DNA of 64,000 nt from DASPNH01 sp035626675 (GTDB lineage: Bacteria; Desulfobacterota; Binatia; UBA1149; CAITLU01), in contig DASPNH010000102.1 of the NCBI GenBank assembly GCA_035626675.1, positions 4,082-68,081 of the forward strand, in the 5' to 3' direction. Below are positions 11,104 to 19,230 of the stretch, piece by piece. The position numbers were made by a program, and so were the translations under genes. Below the pieces are notes generated by a model that was not told the DNA's origin, did no database searches, and saw nothing but the letters and a program-made list of their open reading frames with translations. Position 1 is the stretch's first letter. Every line of letters starts with the position of its first letter.

Positions 11104-11907
11104 ATGCTGACAGCCGTCGCCACGCATGCACTTCCCAAGACGCGGCTCTACGTCGAGCCCGAGCGTCTCAGTGCCGACCGGGCGATCGTCGTCGGTGCGG
11201 GCTGTCATCACCTTCGCAACGTTCTCCGTTTCAAACCCGGCGACGAGCTGATCGTTTTCGACGGCGCCGGTCGCGAGTCCATCGGTGTGCTCGAGATGTT
11301 CCAGGGAGAGAGCGCAGTCGTGCGCATCCTCGGCGACACCGGCACCAGTACCGAGTCCTCGCTCGACATGACGATCGCGCCCTGTCTGGCCAAGGGCAAG
11401 AAGACCGATCTCATCGTCGAGAAAGTCGTCGAGCTCGGCGCGGATCGGATCTGCGTCATCAACTCGGAACGAAGCGTGGGTCGTCTGGATGCGGCGCAGG
11501 CGATGGACCGCGTCGAGCGCTGGCGACGCATCGCCAAGGCGGCGGCCGAGCAGAGCGGACGCACGCTGATGCCGGTGGTCGAGCGGCTTCGGAGCTTCTC
11601 CGAACTCGTCACTTCCAAGCCCGTCGACACGCTCGGCCTGCTCTTCACCGTGGGCGCCGACCCCGAGCCTCCCGCCACCCTTCGCCAGCGCTATCCCGAC
11701 ACCGACAAGGTCATCGCCGTGGTCGGGCCCGAGGGCGGGTTCTCGCGCGAGGAGATCGATCTTGCTCGCAAGCACGGCTGGGTCGACGTAGGTCTGGGCC
11801 CGCGCGTGCTGCGCAGCGAGACCGCGGCCATCGTGGCCGCCGCCGTCTGCCAGCATTTGTGGGGCGACCTCGGCCGCCGCCCTCCCGAGCGCCACGAGCC
11901 GAGCTGA
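11104..11907 (+). CDS. rsmE: 16S rRNA (uracil-1498-N3)-methyltransferase
   Basis: 267 residues. Begins with a PUA-like domain (RLYVEPERL, HHLRNVLRFKPGDELIVFDG). The SPOUT domain has the trefoil-knot motifs AKGKKTDLIVEKVVELG, AAAEQSGRTLMP, VVGPEGGFSREEID and LGPRVLRSETAAI, all diagnostic for RsmE. It methylates N3 of U1498 in helix 44 of 16S rRNA. ATG at 11104 follows GGCAGGAGGCAG. It is co-directional with prmA and probably co-transcribed. Confidence 0.96.
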   Translation: MLTAVATHALPKTRLYVEPERLSADRAIVVGAGCHHLRNVLRFKPGDELIVFDGAGRESIGVLEMFQGESAVVRILGDTGTSTESSLDMTIAPCLAKGKKTDLIVEKVVELGADRICVINSERSVGRLDAAQAMDRVERWRRIAKAAAEQSGRTLMPVVERLRSFSELVTSKPVDTLGLLFTVGADPEPPATLRQRYPDTDKVIAVVGPEGGFSREEIDLARKHGWVDVGLGPRVLRSETAAIVAAAVCQHLWGDLGRRPPERHEPS

Positions 11908-11974
11908 CGAATAGAGGCGACGCGGAGATCGTTGGCAGCCAACGGTCGCCGTGGCGTCCACGGAGGGCGCCGGC

Positions 11975-12928
11975 GTGAAGCTCCTGCACGTGATGGATCC
12001 GATCGAACGGATTGACATCACCAAGGACACATCGTTCGTGTTCATCCGCGAGGCTCAGGATCGCGGACACGACAACTACATCTGCGGCATCGCCGACCTC
12101 GCCTTTCAGGACGGCGCCGTGCTCGCGCGGGCAGCCACGCTGAAGGTCGCGCCGGTGCAGGGCAGCCACGCCGAGGTAGGCGACTACCAGTGGCGGCCGG
12201 CGCACGAGTTCCAATGCGTGTTCATGCGCAAGGACCCGCCCTTCGACACCGACTTCTTCTTCTCGACGCACCTTCTTTCGCTCATCGATGTCTCTCGCAC
12301 GTTCGTGTTCAACGATGCGGCCGGACTCCGCGAGGCGAGCGAGAAGCTGTTCATCCTTCGCTTTCCGGATCTCATCGCCGAGACGATGGTCTCGGCCAGC
12401 CCCGACGCCATTCTCTCTTTCCGCGACAAGGTAGGCGGTGACATCGTGGTCAAGCCTCTGGACGGCTGCGGCGGCCTCGGCATCTTCCGCATCGCGCCCG
12501 GAGACCTGAACACCTACTCGATCCTGGAGACGTCGACGCGGCACGGAATGCGGCCGGTGATGGCACAGCGCTTCCTGCCCGAATCGCGGGCCGGCGACGT
12601 GCGGCTGCTGTACCTGGACGGCAAGCCTCTCGGCGCCATCAAGCGCGTGCCGCGTGAGACCGACCTGCGCGGCAACATCCACGTCGGCGGCACCGTGGTT
12701 CCGACCGACATCGGAGAGCGCGAGCGCCGCATCTGCGAGCGGCTGGCGCCCTCGCTGGACGCGCTGGGAATCTACTTTGCCGGTCTCGACGTCATCGGCG
12801 AGTACCTGAGCGAGGTGAACGTGACCAGTCCTACCGGCGTGCAGGAGGCCAATCGCCTGGGCAGCGCGCGGCTGGAGTCGCAGGTCATCGAGTTCGTCGA
12901 GAGGAAGTGCGCCGGCCTGAAGCGCTGA
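11975..12928 (+). CDS. gshB: glutathione synthetase
   Basis: 317 residues. ATP-grasp enzyme joining gamma-glutamylcysteine and glycine. Family markers include the beginning KLLHVMDPIERIDITKDTS, MRKDPPFDTDF, the nucleotide-binding VVKPLDGCGGLGIFRI, QRFLPE with DVRLLYLDGKPLGAIKR, and the C-terminal FAGLDVIGEYLSEVNVTSPT metal site. A GTG at 11975 with GGAGG about 10 nt upstream is preferred; another GTG at 11951 would add eight residues. No gshA is in the window. A palindromic element begins three bases after the stop. Confidence 0.95.
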   Translation: MKLLHVMDPIERIDITKDTSFVFIREAQDRGHDNYICGIADLAFQDGAVLARAATLKVAPVQGSHAEVGDYQWRPAHEFQCVFMRKDPPFDTDFFFSTHLLSLIDVSRTFVFNDAAGLREASEKLFILRFPDLIAETMVSASPDAILSFRDKVGGDIVVKPLDGCGGLGIFRIAPGDLNTYSILETSTRHGMRPVMAQRFLPESRAGDVRLLYLDGKPLGAIKRVPRETDLRGNIHVGGTVVPTDIGERERRICERLAPSLDALGIYFAGLDVIGEYLSEVNVTSPTGVQEANRLGSARLESQVIEFVERKCAGLKR

Positions 12929-12931
12929 CCG

Positions 12932-12975
12932 AAAGGGGTCAGGCGCCTTCGTCCGAAAGGTGCCTGACCCCTTTT
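12932..12975. repeat. GGGGTCAGGC palindromic element, copy 1
   Basis: AAAGGGGTCAGGCGCCTT and AAGGTGCCTGACCCCTTTT form an inverted repeat around a short spacer, 3 nt after the gshB stop. The right arm ends in a T-run, so the RNA hairpin could terminate transcription. Three more copies of the same core lie at 21646, 46521 and 50221. Confidence 0.8.
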
Positions 12976-13082
12976 CCGGCGCGCCGCGGCGCCGCGGCAG
13001 CGGAAATTTGACCGCACCGCATCGCGGCTGTACACGGGAACCCGTCGCGCCGGGAGGCGCCGCGCGTTCTCTCCTTCCTCGT

Positions 13083-13158
13083 GCCCAGGTAGCTCAGTTG
13101 GTAGAGCAGGAGACTGAAAATCTCCGTGTCGCTGGTTCAATTCCGGCCCTGGGCACCA
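13083..13158 (+). tRNA. tRNA-Phe (GAA anticodon)
   Basis: 76-nt cloverleaf. The acceptor GCCCAGG pairs with CCTGGGC, the D-arm is AGCTCAGTTGGTAGAGC, and the anticodon stem GGAGA/TCTCC has loop CTGAAAA. The T-arm is GCTGGTTCAATTCCGGC, followed by discriminator A and an encoded CCA. Confidence 0.96.
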
Positions 13159-13454
13159 CTTACTTTTCCAGCATTTCCTAGCAAATCCCGTACTCTCCTT
13201 TGCATTGCGGGGCTTATTACAAAGGTCGCCATTGCGCGTCGGTGTATCGCTGGCTCGGTTCATGCCCGCTTCCGCTTGAACCAAGCGTCGCGTCGAACAA
13301 CTGGCCGGCTCGGCTTGGATGGTGACGAGCTCCGATCCCGCCCCCTCGTGGCCCCTAAGCCCACGCGCACTCGCAGCGTCTGCCGCGCGTGGCACGAGAG
13401 TACAGAGGTCCCCGCACCGCCCGGCAACGGCAGCGGCGCCGCAAAGCCGCCGCG
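13159..13454. other. gap after tRNA-Phe without a recognisable gene
   Basis: About 296 bp. The first hundred bases are AT-richer than the flanks and contain short A/T runs just after the tRNA; the rest returns to the local high GC. No integrase fragment, hairpin terminator or repeat of the tRNA 3' end was seen. It separates the tRNA from the 3' end of the leftward hydrolase-cyclase gene. Confidence 0.5.
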
Positions 13455-14783
13455 CTACACGATCCGAAACACCCGCCACTTCCCCGGCAGCCCCGCCAGC
13501 TCGTGCTCCCCGTGCTCCTGGAACGTCAGCTCCGAGCCCGCCACCAGATCGCGCACCGTGCTCGACGCGAACACTTCACCCGCTCCCGCCAGCGAAGTGA
13601 TCCGTGCGGCCGCGTGCACCGCCACGCCGCTCAGGTCGTCGCCGCGGATCTCGCACTCTCCGGTGTGCACGCCCGCGCGAATCTCCATGCCGAGCTGGCG
13701 TGCGCCGCCGACGATCGCCGCCGCGCACTCGAGCGCACGCGGCGGGCCGTCGAAGCTGGCGAAGAAACCGTCACCGGTGGTGTTGATCTCGCGGCCGCGA
13801 AAGCGCGCGAGCTGGCGGCGCACGAACGCGTCGTGCGCGTCGAGCATGTCGCGCCATTGCCGGCCGCGCGTCGCGTCCAGGCGCGTGGAGTCGACGATGT
13901 CGGTGAACAGGATCGTCGTCAGGATGCGGTCGATCTCGACGCTGTGGCGCTCGCCGGTGACGAACTCCTCGATCTCGTCGAGAATCGTGTCGAAGTTGCC
14001 GGCAAAGAACAGATGGTCGCTGCCCTCCAGCTCGACCAGGCGCGCACCCGGAATATGCTCGGCCAGATAGCGGCCGTGCTCGATGCGAACGAAGCGTTCG
14101 TCCTTGCGGTGCAGGACCAGTGTGGGCACGCGGATGGACGGGAGCACGTGCCGCACGTCGACGTCCGCATTCAGACGCAGCAGCTCGGCTGCGGCGCGCG
14201 GGCTGGCCGCCAGGCGCTCGTAGCGCGCGGTGGCCTGCACCATGGCCGGGTCCTCGGCCATGCTCGGGCCGACGAAGTTCGCCAGATAGCCCTGGCCCCA
14301 CATTTCGGTGACGCGGCCGAGATTGGCCTTGGCAATCTCCGGATCCAGTCCGATGTCATAGCCTTCGCCCGCCAGAATTCGTGCGAACGTGCCGAACAGG
14401 ACGAGCGCGCTCGTGCGTTGCGGATGCGTGGCCGCGAACAGGATGCTCATCGGCCCGCCTTCGGAGGCGCCAAGAAGCGTGGCGCGCTCGCTGCCGACGG
14501 CGTCCATGACGGCGCGCACGTCGTCCATCCGCTCTTCCAGCGTGGATTGGCGATGGCGCGGCAGCGGGTCCGACATCCCTGTGCCACGCTTGTCGAGCAG
14601 CATCAGGCGCGAGAAGCTCGCTAAGCGGCGCAGGAAACGCGCCAGCGGCGGAACCTCCCAGGCCATCTCGACGTGCGTGATCCAGCCGGGAACGAACAGC
14701 AGGTCGGGGCCCTCGCCGAGAACCTGATAGGCGACGTGGTCGTCGCCGGTGCGCGCGTAACGGGTCTTCGCCTCCATCGTCAT
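13455..14783 (-). CDS. alpha/beta-hydrolase fused to class III adenylate/guanylate cyclase
   Basis: 442 residues in two parts. Residues 1-275 are an alpha/beta hydrolase with nucleophile Ser107 in GASEGG, acid Asp228 and His257 (EGSDHLFF). Residues 285-442 are a class III cyclase catalytic domain with the metal Asp pair D295 (LFTDIVDST) and D338 (INTTGDGFFASFDGP). Its C-terminal half contains GVHTGECE and GVAVHAAARI. No membrane segment is present, so a cytosolic cyclase gated by a hydrolase-like sensor is suggested. This fusion type is known from actinobacteria and proteobacteria; the ligand is unknown. Its ATG shares one base with the stop of the upstream VOC gene, indicating translational coupling. 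Confidence 0.92.
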   Translation of the reverse strand: MTMEAKTRYARTGDDHVAYQVLGEGPDLLFVPGWITHVEMAWEVPPLARFLRRLASFSRLMLLDKRGTGMSDPLPRHRQSTLEERMDDVRAVMDAVGSERATLLGASEGGPMSILFAATHPQRTSALVLFGTFARILAGEGYDIGLDPEIAKANLGRVTEMWGQGYLANFVGPSMAEDPAMVQATARYERLAASPRAAAELLRLNADVDVRHVLPSIRVPTLVLHRKDERFVRIEHGRYLAEHIPGARLVELEGSDHLFFAGNFDTILDEIEEFVTGERHSVEIDRILTTILFTDIVDSTRLDATRGRQWRDMLDAHDAFVRRQLARFRGREINTTGDGFFASFDGPPRALECAAAIVGGARQLGMEIRAGVHTGECEIRGDDLSGVAVHAAARITSLAGAGEVFASSTVRDLVAGSELTFQEHGEHELAGLPGKWRVFRIV

Positions 14784-15211
14784 CAGAACGTGATCTTGAC
14801 CGACTGCGCCGATCGCTGGGCCGGACCATGAAAGACGACCTCGATGTTGTTGCCGTCCGGGTCCAGCACGAACGCCGCGAAGTAGCCTGGGTGGTAGCTT
14901 CGTTTGCCGGGACCGCCGTTGTCGGTCCCGCCGGCGGCAAGTGCAGCCGCGTAAAACCGCGCAACGGCCGCTTCGTCTGGCGCCTGGAACGCGAGATGCG
15001 TACGGCCGGTCAGCTCTCCGGCCGCCGCGACGCTCTGGCGAGAGCTGACGAAGAGCTCATCACACCAGAAGTAGTCCTCGCCCTCGCCTCCGAGCGGAAT
15101 GTCGAGTGCGGCGAACACGGCCTTGTAGAAGGCCTTGCTCCTGGCCAGGTCGGCGACGACGAGCTGGATGTGATCGATGAGCCTGCCGCGATGCAGCTCG
15201 TGGGTTTCCAT
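14783..15211 (-). CDS. VOC (glyoxalase/bleomycin-resistance) superfamily protein
   Basis: 142 residues with the beta-alpha-beta-beta-beta repeat of the VOC fold. IDHIQLVVADLARSKAFYKAVF opens it, then RTHLAFQAPDEAAVARFYAAAL and a C-terminal FAAFVLDPDGNNIEVVFH. The metal-ligand His in the first strand and Glu in the last strand are visible. The substrate is not predictable: such proteins include lyases, dioxygenases and binding proteins. It ends in TGATG with the downstream hydrolase-cyclase gene, so the pair is probably made together. Start ATG at 15211; SD is weak. Confidence 0.85.
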   Translation of the reverse strand: METHELHRGRLIDHIQLVVADLARSKAFYKAVFAALDIPLGGEGEDYFWCDELFVSSRQSVAAAGELTGRTHLAFQAPDEAAVARFYAAALAAGGTDNGGPGKRSYHPGYFAAFVLDPDGNNIEVVFHGPAQRSAQSVKITF

Positions 15212-15345
15212 CGGCCGAGCCTGTTACGGCCGGCGGAACATCGCAAGGCGACTGCGGTCGCATTCGGCGCGCGTCGCGACGCCCGCGACCTGCGGCAGCC
15301 CGCGCCAGACGCGACGCCGCGCGCCTACTCGAAAAGGTCGCCCCG

Positions 15346-16815
15346 CTACGGCAACCCGACCCACTCGTTCCCGAGCACTCTCGCCACGAACGTGGTTCCG
15401 CCCATTCCGTCCGGCTTGAAGATCGCCGCTTCCGCCCACGCCAGGCTGCCGAGGACCGCGCAGGGCGATGGAAAGCCTGCATGTCCGATCAGAGCGGTGT
15501 TGGTGCCGGCCGCCGGCACCTGCTCGAGAAAGTCGTAGGAGTTGGTGCAGCGGTTGGCCTCGTCGTAGACGAAGAACGTGATCAGCGGCGACTCCTCGAC
15601 CACCGGTCCGAAGTCCATCAACGCGGCAGTCTCGAAGTTGCGACAGAACTCGCTGCTGACCACGCGGCCGATGGTGATGCCACGCGCTGCGAGCGCATCG
15701 CCGATGGCGACCGACTCGTTGCGGCCGGTCGTGTTGAGCTGACGGGCAGTGGTCGTGGCGCAATTCGAATCGCACGTTCTCCACCAGTTCGGCGAAGAGG
15801 TGGTGGCCGCTGTGCCGAGGCCCGTGCTGTCCGCGCACACATCAGCGGACGAATGACGCCAGTGGATGACGTAGCCGCCGCCTTGCAGCGCCTGCACCAG
15901 CGATGGCGTAACCGTGTCGTGGCTGCCGGCGGCGTCGCATTGGCCGGAGGGCGTGCACGCGTAGACGGCATAGTGATAGGTGCGCGGCGTCGTCGAAGTA
16001 TCCGGAAGCAGCGCCGTCAGATCGTCGGCCGCAGCCTCGCCGACGCCGAAGAACACCTCGGTCGCCGCCGGGTCCTGCGGATCGGTGGGCGCCGCATCGA
16101 GCCGGCGCAGCACGCGCGCGTGGCTCAGGCCCTCGTCGGGATCGGGATGCGTCCAGGTCAGGTCGATCTCGTCGTCGTCGACGACGGCGACGAGGTTCGT
16201 CGGATGCGGGCCGGCGACGATGCCGTAGATCTCGGCCGAGACGTCGACGGCGAAGGATTCGATCAGGTCCTCCACATCGTCGGCGTCACCGACGGCCGTG
16301 CAGGTCTGGTTCTCTTCGACGCGCTGGAACAGCACGGATAGGCGGCTGGCGGCTTCGTCGATGCAGCCCTGCGCGACCGGAACCTGCGCGAGAGCAGCCT
16401 CGGCGTGGCAGTCCATGTATGCGGCGGCCGTGCGCGCCGAGAACTTCAGCTTCAGCGCCGCGCACCGGTCCTTGCCCGAGCCGGGATCCAGGATCGCGGC
16501 CAGATCGTCGGCCAGCCCTGCAATGATCACCTGCATGGCATCCGCCTCGCCGTCGACGTCGCAGCCGCCAAAATCCTCGGCGGCAGCGAACCTTCTCTCG
16601 AACGAAATCGCGGCGCGCTCGGTGCACCGGGCCGAAGGCTCGATCCCCGAGCCGGCTGTCCGGCCGTGACAGAGAAGGAGGAGGGAAGCCGATCGCCCCG
16701 CCGCAGCGAACTTCATCCTCTCGCACACACCCGATGAGGTCGAGCCGGCAAAGGCCGGCGTGCAGGCGAGCACCAGGGCAACAAAAACATTGGAGGCGGC
16801 AATTCGTGGACGCAT
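15346..16815 (-). CDS. secreted protein with fibronectin-like region and histidine-phosphatase-like C-terminus
   Basis: 489 residues from the ATG at 16815 (GGGAG five bases upstream; a GTG at 16821 is possible). A signal peptide ending in CTPAFAG comes first, then a Cys-containing helical region of about 180 residues. A beta-rich stretch resembling fibronectin type III follows (DEIDLTWTHPDPDEG). The last 160 residues resemble a histidine phosphatase: VIHWRHSSAD at the catalytic place, a later arginine in WWRTC, VVSSEFCRNFETA, and LIGHAGFPS holding a second His. The usual RHG reads RHS here. Paired cysteines suggest an oxidising compartment. Function is inferred from fold signs only. Confidence 0.7.
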   Translation of the reverse strand: MRPRIAASNVFVALVLACTPAFAGSTSSGVCERMKFAAAGRSASLLLLCHGRTAGSGIEPSARCTERAAISFERRFAAAEDFGGCDVDGEADAMQVIIAGLADDLAAILDPGSGKDRCAALKLKFSARTAAAYMDCHAEAALAQVPVAQGCIDEAASRLSVLFQRVEENQTCTAVGDADDVEDLIESFAVDVSAEIYGIVAGPHPTNLVAVVDDDEIDLTWTHPDPDEGLSHARVLRRLDAAPTDPQDPAATEVFFGVGEAAADDLTALLPDTSTTPRTYHYAVYACTPSGQCDAAGSHDTVTPSLVQALQGGGYVIHWRHSSADVCADSTGLGTAATTSSPNWWRTCDSNCATTTARQLNTTGRNESVAIGDALAARGITIGRVVSSEFCRNFETAALMDFGPVVEESPLITFFVYDEANRCTNSYDFLEQVPAAGTNTALIGHAGFPSPCAVLGSLAWAEAAIFKPDGMGGTTFVARVLGNEWVGLP

Positions 16816-16972
16816 CCGCACTCCCTAGACCCCTGCGTGAGCAGAGGCAATAGCGTTTCCCCCGCCGGCTGCCGGCTCGCGCTGGTGCGAGCGTGGTTCC
16901 CGGACGTTGCCACGCTCGCCGGGGCTCCTATGCTCGCAGACGGATCTCGCGCGCGCGGGTCACGGAGGCTTC

Positions 16973-17407
16973 ATGGCTGATTCATTGCACGTGGTTTGTC
17001 CGAGTTGCGAATCGATCAACCGGCTGCCGACGGTAAAGCTCGGCGATCGTCCTTCGTGCGGCCGCTGCAAGAAGGCGCTCTTCGACGGCCATCCCGTCGA
17101 GTTGACCGCCGGCAACTTTCAGCGCCACATCTCCTCCAACGAGATTCCGGTACTGGTGGACTTCTGGGCGCCCTGGTGCGGGCCGTGCCGCATGATGGCT
17201 CCGCAGTACGAGCAGGCCGCCGCACGCCTGGAGCCGCGTTTCCGTGTGGCCAAGCTCAACACCGAAGATGCCCAGCAGATCGGCGCGCAGCTCTCGATCC
17301 GCAGCATTCCCACGCTTGCGGTCTTCCGCGGCGGTCGCGAAGTCGCGCGCCAGGCAGGTGCGATGAACGCGGCAGGAATCGTGGCGTGGGCGGAGTCGCA
17401 CGCGTAG
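16973..17407 (+). CDS. trxC: thioredoxin 2
   Basis: 144 residues. The N-terminus has a zinc module with two CxxC pairs (CPSC and CGRC), the feature separating thioredoxin 2 from thioredoxin 1. The thioredoxin fold follows with active site WCGPC in VDFWAPWCGPCRMMAP and the cis-Pro loop IRSIPTL. It reduces protein disulfides in the cytosol and is often linked to oxidative stress. ATG at 16973 follows CACGGAGGC. It is divergent from the secreted phosphatase-like gene, with about 157 bp between, and convergent with the sulfotransferase gene. Confidence 0.93.
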   Translation: MADSLHVVCPSCESINRLPTVKLGDRPSCGRCKKALFDGHPVELTAGNFQRHISSNEIPVLVDFWAPWCGPCRMMAPQYEQAAARLEPRFRVAKLNTEDAQQIGAQLSIRSIPTLAVFRGGREVARQAGAMNAAGIVAWAESHA

Positions 17408-17423
17408 CGGGCGGCGCACGACG

Positions 17424-18356
17424 TCAGCGAATCGCGCCGTGATGCACCCACTGCGCGAGCTCGGGCGAGACCAGATTGGCCACGCGCGCCTCGTAGCGAC
17501 GCATGCCCTCCTCATCGAGCAGCTCACGCCACTGGCCGCTCTCGCCGCTGCGGAAGAACTGCCGGTTGCTCTGCCAGATCGATTCGGTCGAGCCCGGCAC
17601 GATGCGATCGGCGCCGGCGCGCATCGTCTCGAAAGTGGCGGCCTCGACCAGCTGCGGCCACAGCTTCTCCTCGATCGCGATGCCGAGCGTGGCGGCCAGC
17701 GCGCGCATCTGGCCATCCAGGTCCCCCTTCAGGTCATGGTAGTGGAGGAGAACGATGTTGGGCTCGTGACGGCGCTTCCAGAAACTTTCGAGATGATTGA
17801 GCACTCCCCGCAGCGAGCTAGGCGCACCCTCGACCGGCTCGTCGTCGTCGACCCACAGCCAGAACCGTTCGGCCGGCGTCGCAGGCATCTCCGGCAGGCC
17901 CTTCTCCAGCATTTCCTGGATGTCCTCGTTGCCCACTGCGGCCTCGCGAGCGGCGAACAAAGCGGGCACGTCGGCATTGGCAATGTGGCCATCCCACGAC
18001 AGCGCCACGTCGCGCGGGTCGCGCGCCACGCAGATGTAGGTGACGCGCGGATCCCACGGCAGGCCATCCAGCGGGGTGTGCGTCTTGATGAAGCGCCGGT
18101 GCTGCTGGCCTTCCAGGTCCGCGATCACTTCGGCAAGCGGCCGCGTCAGCATGTCCACCCACGGCGACAGGATCGACAGCGGCAGCTCGAGCTCGGTCGT
18201 CTGCAGGATCAGCAGCGAGCAGATCCGCTGCGTCCACGTCGTTCCGCACTTCGGAGGCGTGCTGATGACGATGTCGCCCGCGCGGAAGCGAAAGCCATCC
18301 CATCGCGAGCTGTCGTAGACGAAGGTGCGATAGCGGACCGGAGCATTCTGCTGCAT
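17424..18356 (-). CDS. PAPS-dependent sulfotransferase
   Basis: 310 residues. The 5'-phosphosulfate loop is STPPKCGTTWTQRIC. The 3'-phosphate site is CVARDPRDVALSW, with Asp-Pro-Arg-Asp as in cytosolic type-1 sulfotransferases. KTHTPLDGLPW includes the expected catalytic-region His. It transfers sulfate from PAPS to a hydroxyl or amine acceptor, unknown here. ATG at 18356 gives the natural beginning; the longer frame to 18680 would run through a neighbour. It ends 17 bp from convergent trxC. It lies with the DUF486, trmO and murJ genes on the same strand, with short gaps. Confidence 0.88.
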   Translation of the reverse strand: MQQNAPVRYRTFVYDSSRWDGFRFRAGDIVISTPPKCGTTWTQRICSLLILQTTELELPLSILSPWVDMLTRPLAEVIADLEGQQHRRFIKTHTPLDGLPWDPRVTYICVARDPRDVALSWDGHIANADVPALFAAREAAVGNEDIQEMLEKGLPEMPATPAERFWLWVDDDEPVEGAPSSLRGVLNHLESFWKRRHEPNIVLLHYHDLKGDLDGQMRALAATLGIAIEEKLWPQLVEAATFETMRAGADRIVPGSTESIWQSNRQFFRSGESGQWRELLDEEGMRRYEARVANLVSPELAQWVHHGAIR

Positions 18357-18400
18357 GCGCGCCCCATAGCAGCGTTGCGGGCCGGGCTGCAACGCCGCGC

Positions 18401-18742
18401 TCAGCTGCGGAAGATGAAATAGACGGCGCCCATCAGGCACAGGCCCGCCCACAGGAAATCGAGCTTGATGGGCTGGCCCATGTACAGGACGGCGAACGGA
18501 ACGAAGATCGCCAGCGTGATCACTTCCTGCATGATCTTGAGCTGCGGCAGGGTGAGGACCGCAAAGCCGATGCGATTGGCCGGCACCTGCAGCAGATACT
18601 CGAAGAACGCGATGCCCCAGCTGGCGAACACGGCCACCAGCAGCGGCCGCGTGCCCAGGTCGCGCAGGTGTGCGTACCACGCGAAGGTCATGAACACGTT
18701 GGAGCAGATCAGCAGCAGGACCGTGGTCAGGACTGGCGGCAT
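18401..18742 (-). CDS. DUF486 (DMT-type) small membrane protein
   Basis: 113 residues, almost wholly hydrophobic, with four transmembrane segments. Family markers: VLLLICSNVFMTFAWYAHL, ASWGIAFFEYLLQVPANRIG, LPQLKIMQEVITLAIF and a final GAVYFIFRS. DUF486 proteins resemble half-size drug/metabolite transporters; no substrate is known. It lies 24 nt downstream of trmO on the same strand and is probably co-transcribed with murJ-trmO. Confidence 0.88.
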   Translation of the reverse strand: MPPVLTTVLLLICSNVFMTFAWYAHLRDLGTRPLLVAVFASWGIAFFEYLLQVPANRIGFAVLTLPQLKIMQEVITLAIFVPFAVLYMGQPIKLDFLWAGLCLMGAVYFIFRS

Positions 18743-18765
18743 CGACGTTCTCGTGTCGCGGCGGC

Positions 18766-19230
18766 TCAGCCCGCCTTCCAGTACCGGCGCATCAGTTCGG
18801 TGGCCCAGCGCGGCTGCCGCACCGGCGTGCGCGGCAGGAACTCGACCATCACCGGCTTGATGTCGACCACCGGCGTGCCGTCGATGGCATCCAGACCCAC
18901 GACCTCGAGCGTGCGGCCGTTGCGCGCGCGAATCTCGACGACCGTGGTGCCGAGACGGTTGGGCCTGTCCTTGCGCCGCTGAGCGAAGATCCCCACGCGC
19001 GGCCATTCCGTGTTGCCGCGAGGATGCCGGGCACCACGCTCGATCTTCTCTTCGGCGGCGCGATCGAAGTGGAAGAGAATTTCGGCGTGTGAGAAATCCT
19101 CCAGGCCTTCCAATGCCTCGGCTCCAAGGCCTTCGGCGAGCTCGATGCGTGCGACGACCTGCCCCCAGTCGTCGTCGCTCAGATCGTTGCGGACGCTGCG
19201 CACGTAACCGATGGGCTCCACGGTAATCAT
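18766..19230 (-). CDS. trmO: TrmO/TsaA-type tRNA N6-methyltransferase
   Basis: 154 residues, the size of the TsaA core. It begins ITVEPIGYVRSVRND. LEDFSHAEILFHFDR, IFAQRRKDRPNRLGTTVVEI and LDAIDGTPVVDIKPVM carry the beta-barrel AdoMet-binding signature, notably RPNRLG. Characterised TrmO adds a methyl group to t6A37 of tRNA-Thr(GGU). The family's usual FARRSPxRPNPIG is varied to FAQRRKDRPNRLG, so the substrate may differ. Its ATG overlaps the murJ stop by four bases (ATGA), so translation is probably coupled. Confidence 0.82.
   Translation of the reverse strand: MITVEPIGYVRSVRNDLSDDDWGQVVARIELAEGLGAEALEGLEDFSHAEILFHFDRAAEEKIERGARHPRGNTEWPRVGIFAQRRKDRPNRLGTTVVEIRARNGRTLEVVGLDAIDGTPVVDIKPVMVEFLPRTPVRQPRWATELMRRYWKAG

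Noticed and set aside
13083..13454. tRNA-Phe as an attachment site of an integrated element
   Set aside because: No integrase, no direct repeat of the tRNA 3' end and no foreign gene set; only a slightly AT-richer stretch.
12772..13479. Minus-strand 235-codon frame over tRNA-Phe
   Set aside because: It crosses gshB, a palindrome and the tRNA antisense; typical false protein.
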